Shown: positions 27,164-28,589 of the stretch, piece by piece
How positions within the stretch are numbered: position 1 is the stretch's first letter
Layout: each line of letters opens with the position of its first letter
Virus record (IMG/VR): IMGVR_UViG_3300031621_000022
Coordinates: 1 to 28,589 of that record
DNA from: a virus
Length of the DNA stretch: 28,589 nucleotides
Reading direction: 5' to 3' (one strand)
Made by a program: the position numbers and the translations under genes
The notes under the pieces: model-generated
Seen by the model: only the letters and a program-made list of their open reading frames with translations
Databases searched by the model: none
Told to the model about the DNA's origin: nothing

Positions 27164-27541
27164 ATGAATAAGCAATCACCGTTTAAAAAAATGCAAATAA
27201 GAGGCACTACATCACAAAAAGAGTATGATGAAGATGTTGATAATTCCGGAGTGCCTAACGCGGGTTACAAATTGGATTCTACACCTTTAAATATTAAAGA
27301 AGCTGCTTACGAAAAACAAAATCGTAAAATGCGTAAAGAAAACCCCGGAATGGGTAAAAGACTTACGTCTGGAACAAGCCCTCGAAGAGTGTCATTTGCA
27401 TGCAGATTTGCAGGTATGGCCGGAGCAATGAAAGACGCCAAAGGAGAACCAACAAAAAAAGCTATGGCTTTAAAAAAATGGGGCTTTGGTAGCGTTGGCG
27501 CTGCTAAAAGCTTTTGTAGTAAAAATAAATCTAAAAAATAA
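27164..27541 (+). CDS. Small basic protein with Cys pair, conserved in marine phages
   Basis: A 125-residue basic protein. The start (MNKQSPFKKM) shares the SPF-x-K-K pattern with the 165-aa protein at 26498. Residues ~16-60 are low complexity and charged. The C-terminal ~57 residues (SGTSPRRVSFACRFAGM, then KKWGFGSVGAAKSFC and a Lys tail) are a compact domain that I recognise as recurring in marine phages, but I cannot name its family with certainty. It has Cys80 and Cys118, too few for a classical zinc finger unless it dimerises. DNA or RNA binding is suggested only by its charge. It starts one base after the holin-like gene. Confidence 0.6.
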   Translation: MNKQSPFKKMQIRGTTSQKEYDEDVDNSGVPNAGYKLDSTPLNIKEAAYEKQNRKMRKENPGMGKRLTSGTSPRRVSFACRFAGMAGAMKDAKGEPTKKAMALKKWGFGSVGAAKSFCSKNKSKK

Positions 27542-27545
27542 AAAT

Positions 27546-27905
27546 ATGGAATCAGGACTTTACAAAAAATACATAGGATCTCCTTGTAATAAAAACGGAA
27601 TAGACCCTAAATTAATGGTAGACTCTGTAAAAAAAGCTGCTACTAACAAAGACTTTAATAAGCTTCAGGCAATAAACAAAACAAAAGATGCTGATTTAGG
27701 AACGATAAAATCCACTCTTGTAGATAAATATTCTTTTAATAAATCTTTAGATAATTATAATAAAATGACAATGCAACCGGGCTATAATTCAAATCCTGAA
27801 ATGGTTAAAAAATCAAATGACGCTTTTAAAAAAATAGAGAATATGAAAGCTAAAGATTCTAAAGGTAATGTAGTAAGTGCTATGTCTATTTTTATTGACG
27901 ATTAA
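27546..27905 (+). CDS. Hypothetical protein
   Basis: A 119-residue protein starting at the ATG at 27546, just after the preceding stop and with an A-rich leader. A longer frame from 27486 would overlap the previous gene by 56 nt and add an unrelated-looking N-terminus, so the later start is preferred. The sequence is Lys/Asp/Asn-rich and mainly helical (CNKNGIDPKLMVDSVKKAA, DKYSFNKSLDNYNKM), with one Cys and an acidic end (SIFIDD). There is no membrane segment or catalytic motif and I do not recognise it. Its stop overlaps the amidase start by one base (TAATG), implying translational coupling with lysis. Confidence 0.55.
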   Translation: MESGLYKKYIGSPCNKNGIDPKLMVDSVKKAATNKDFNKLQAINKTKDADLGTIKSTLVDKYSFNKSLDNYNKMTMQPGYNSNPEMVKKSNDAFKKIENMKAKDSKGNVVSAMSIFIDD

Positions 27906-28330
27906 TGCGTAGTATAGATAAAATAGTTGTACATTGCTCCGCTACACAGGAAGGAAGACACTTTGATGCCGCTGAAATAAATCGCTGGCATTTAAAAAGA
28001 GGCTGGAAAGGCATAGGTTATCATTACGTAATCTTGCTAGATGGTACTATAGAATATGGTCGCAATATATATGAGCAAGGAGCTCATGTTAAAAACCATA
28101 ATAAAGGATCAATAGGGATTTGTTATATTGGAGGCGTTGAAGAAGAAAGAGGTAAAAATGGCAAATGGATTGCCAAAGACACTAGAACGCCTGAGCAAAA
28201 AGAAAGCTTGCTGCTGTTACTAAAAACATTAAAAAAAATGCACGTAGATGCAGCTATTCATGGTCACAACGAGTTTGCCGCGAAAAGTTGTCCGTGCTTT
28301 AATGCTTATAAAGAATATTGTAATATATAA
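27905..28330 (+). CDS. N-acetylmuramoyl-L-alanine amidase (T7 lysozyme-like endolysin)
   Basis: A 141-residue single-domain Amidase_2 protein that cuts the bond between muramic acid and L-Ala in peptidoglycan. The zinc ligands and active-site residues fit T7 lysozyme with identical spacing: His10 (VVHCSAT), Tyr39 (GIGYHYVI), His121 (GHNE), Lys127 and Cys129 (KSCPCF), against T7 His17, Tyr46, His122, Lys128 and Cys130. The first three to four share the intervals and the last three match exactly. No signal peptide is present, so it would need a holin, and a holin-like ORF lies at 27010. There is no visible extra wall-binding domain. T7 lysozyme also inhibits T7 RNA polymerase; the N-terminus is shorter here and no T7-type polymerase is in the window, so that role is not implied. 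Confidence 0.9.
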   Translation: MRSIDKIVVHCSATQEGRHFDAAEINRWHLKRGWKGIGYHYVILLDGTIEYGRNIYEQGAHVKNHNKGSIGICYIGGVEEERGKNGKWIAKDTRTPEQKESLLLLLKTLKKMHVDAAIHGHNEFAAKSCPCFNAYKEYCNI

Positions 28331-28334
28331 ATAA

Positions 28335-28589
28335 ATGGGGAAATTAAAAAAAGGAAGATTAGCTGAAATAGTTAAAGAATTACAAGGAGCTTCTGAAATG
28401 CACTTAAAGCAATCAAAAGAGATTGATAGCCATATTGAAGACATGGAATCACCTTTAGAATTAAAAGACGCATGCTATAAAAAAGTAGTTGCAATATATG
28501 GCCCTAAGAATTCGGCATATCGAAGCGGAGCTATGGCTAAGTGTAGAAAAGCAGGCGCTGCTAACTGGGGAAATAAAAGTAAAAAATAA
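28335..28589 (+). CDS. Small basic protein with Cys pair
   Basis: An 84-residue protein whose stop codon ends exactly at the last base of the window. The first ~40 residues are a charged helix. The C-terminal ~42 (LKDACYKKVVAIYG, SAYRSGAMAKCRKAGAANWG, then a Lys tail) form a conserved-looking motif seen in other marine phages, with Cys47 and Cys70. It ends in NKSKK, the same five residues that end the 125-aa protein at 27164. The function is unknown. It starts 4 nt after the amidase stop, so it belongs to the same transcript. A virion or nucleic-acid-binding role is only a guess from the charge. Confidence 0.6.
   Translation: MGKLKKGRLAEIVKELQGASEMHLKQSKEIDSHIEDMESPLELKDACYKKVVAIYGPKNSAYRSGAMAKCRKAGAANWGNKSKK

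Noticed and set aside
27486-27545. Longer start for the 119-aa protein at 27486
   Set aside because: It would overlap the previous gene by 56 nt, and the ATG at 27546 has the normal A-rich leader and spacing.
1-28589. tRNA genes, CRISPR arrays, integrase or attachment sites
   Set aside because: No non-coding gap is large enough for a tRNA or array, and no repeat-spacer pattern or recombinase motif was seen.

Overview
This 28.6 kb window is the late (packaging, head, tail, ejection and lysis) half of a tailed bacteriophage genome. Everything is on the + strand, coding density is near complete (no gap over about 90 nt), base composition is AT-rich, and I saw no tRNA, rRNA, CRISPR, integrase or insertion sequence. 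Short-tailed (podovirus) architecture is the best reading: terminase, portal, scaffold-like and major capsid genes are followed by two connector or ring proteins, a P22 gp10/T7 gp12-like tail stabilization (nozzle) protein and ejection-type proteins. There is no tail tube, sheath, tape-measure or baseplate gene. Start codons are preceded by A/T-rich leaders with no Shine-Dalgarno sequence. That is typical of Bacteroidota, and the protein sequences look like those of marine flavobacterial podoviruses (possibly crAss-like relatives). The host assignment is inference from style, not proof. Stop codons are TAA (15) and TAG (3), never TGA; the standard bacterial code fits.

Layout: 3-632, C-terminal nuclease half of the large terminase (its 5' end lies outside the window). 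633-5732, head module: portal, acidic scaffold-like protein, HK97-type major capsid protein. 5756-5782, terminator-like hairpin. 5818-6642, conserved head-associated protein, closed by a second strong hairpin at 6662-6683. 6704-15817, neck and tail: two connector-type proteins, a 1786-aa stabilization/adhesin protein and a 563-aa companion. A small beta-rich module occurs three times in the 1786-aa protein and once in the companion. 15830-26496, ejection module: a 213-aa gp14-like protein, a 385-aa unknown, and a giant 2951-aa protein with an HELGH zincin motif, a possible degenerate sigma-like stretch, a full HAD phosphatase motif set, hydrophobic segments and a duplicated C-terminal motif. 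26498-28589, lysis/accessory cluster: a 165-aa protein with a DxxRH...HE...NN signature, a 50-aa holin-like protein, two small basic Cys-pair proteins, an unknown, and a T7-lysozyme-like amidase.

How it fits together: terminase fills a capsid built by portal, scaffold-like and capsid proteins. The connectors and nozzle close it and carry the short tail. The ejection proteins, including the giant, are probably stored in the virion and delivered into the host with the DNA. The holin-like protein plus amidase release progeny. The most notable region is the giant gene, which takes up 31% of the window and appears to be a polyvalent (multi-enzyme) injected protein.
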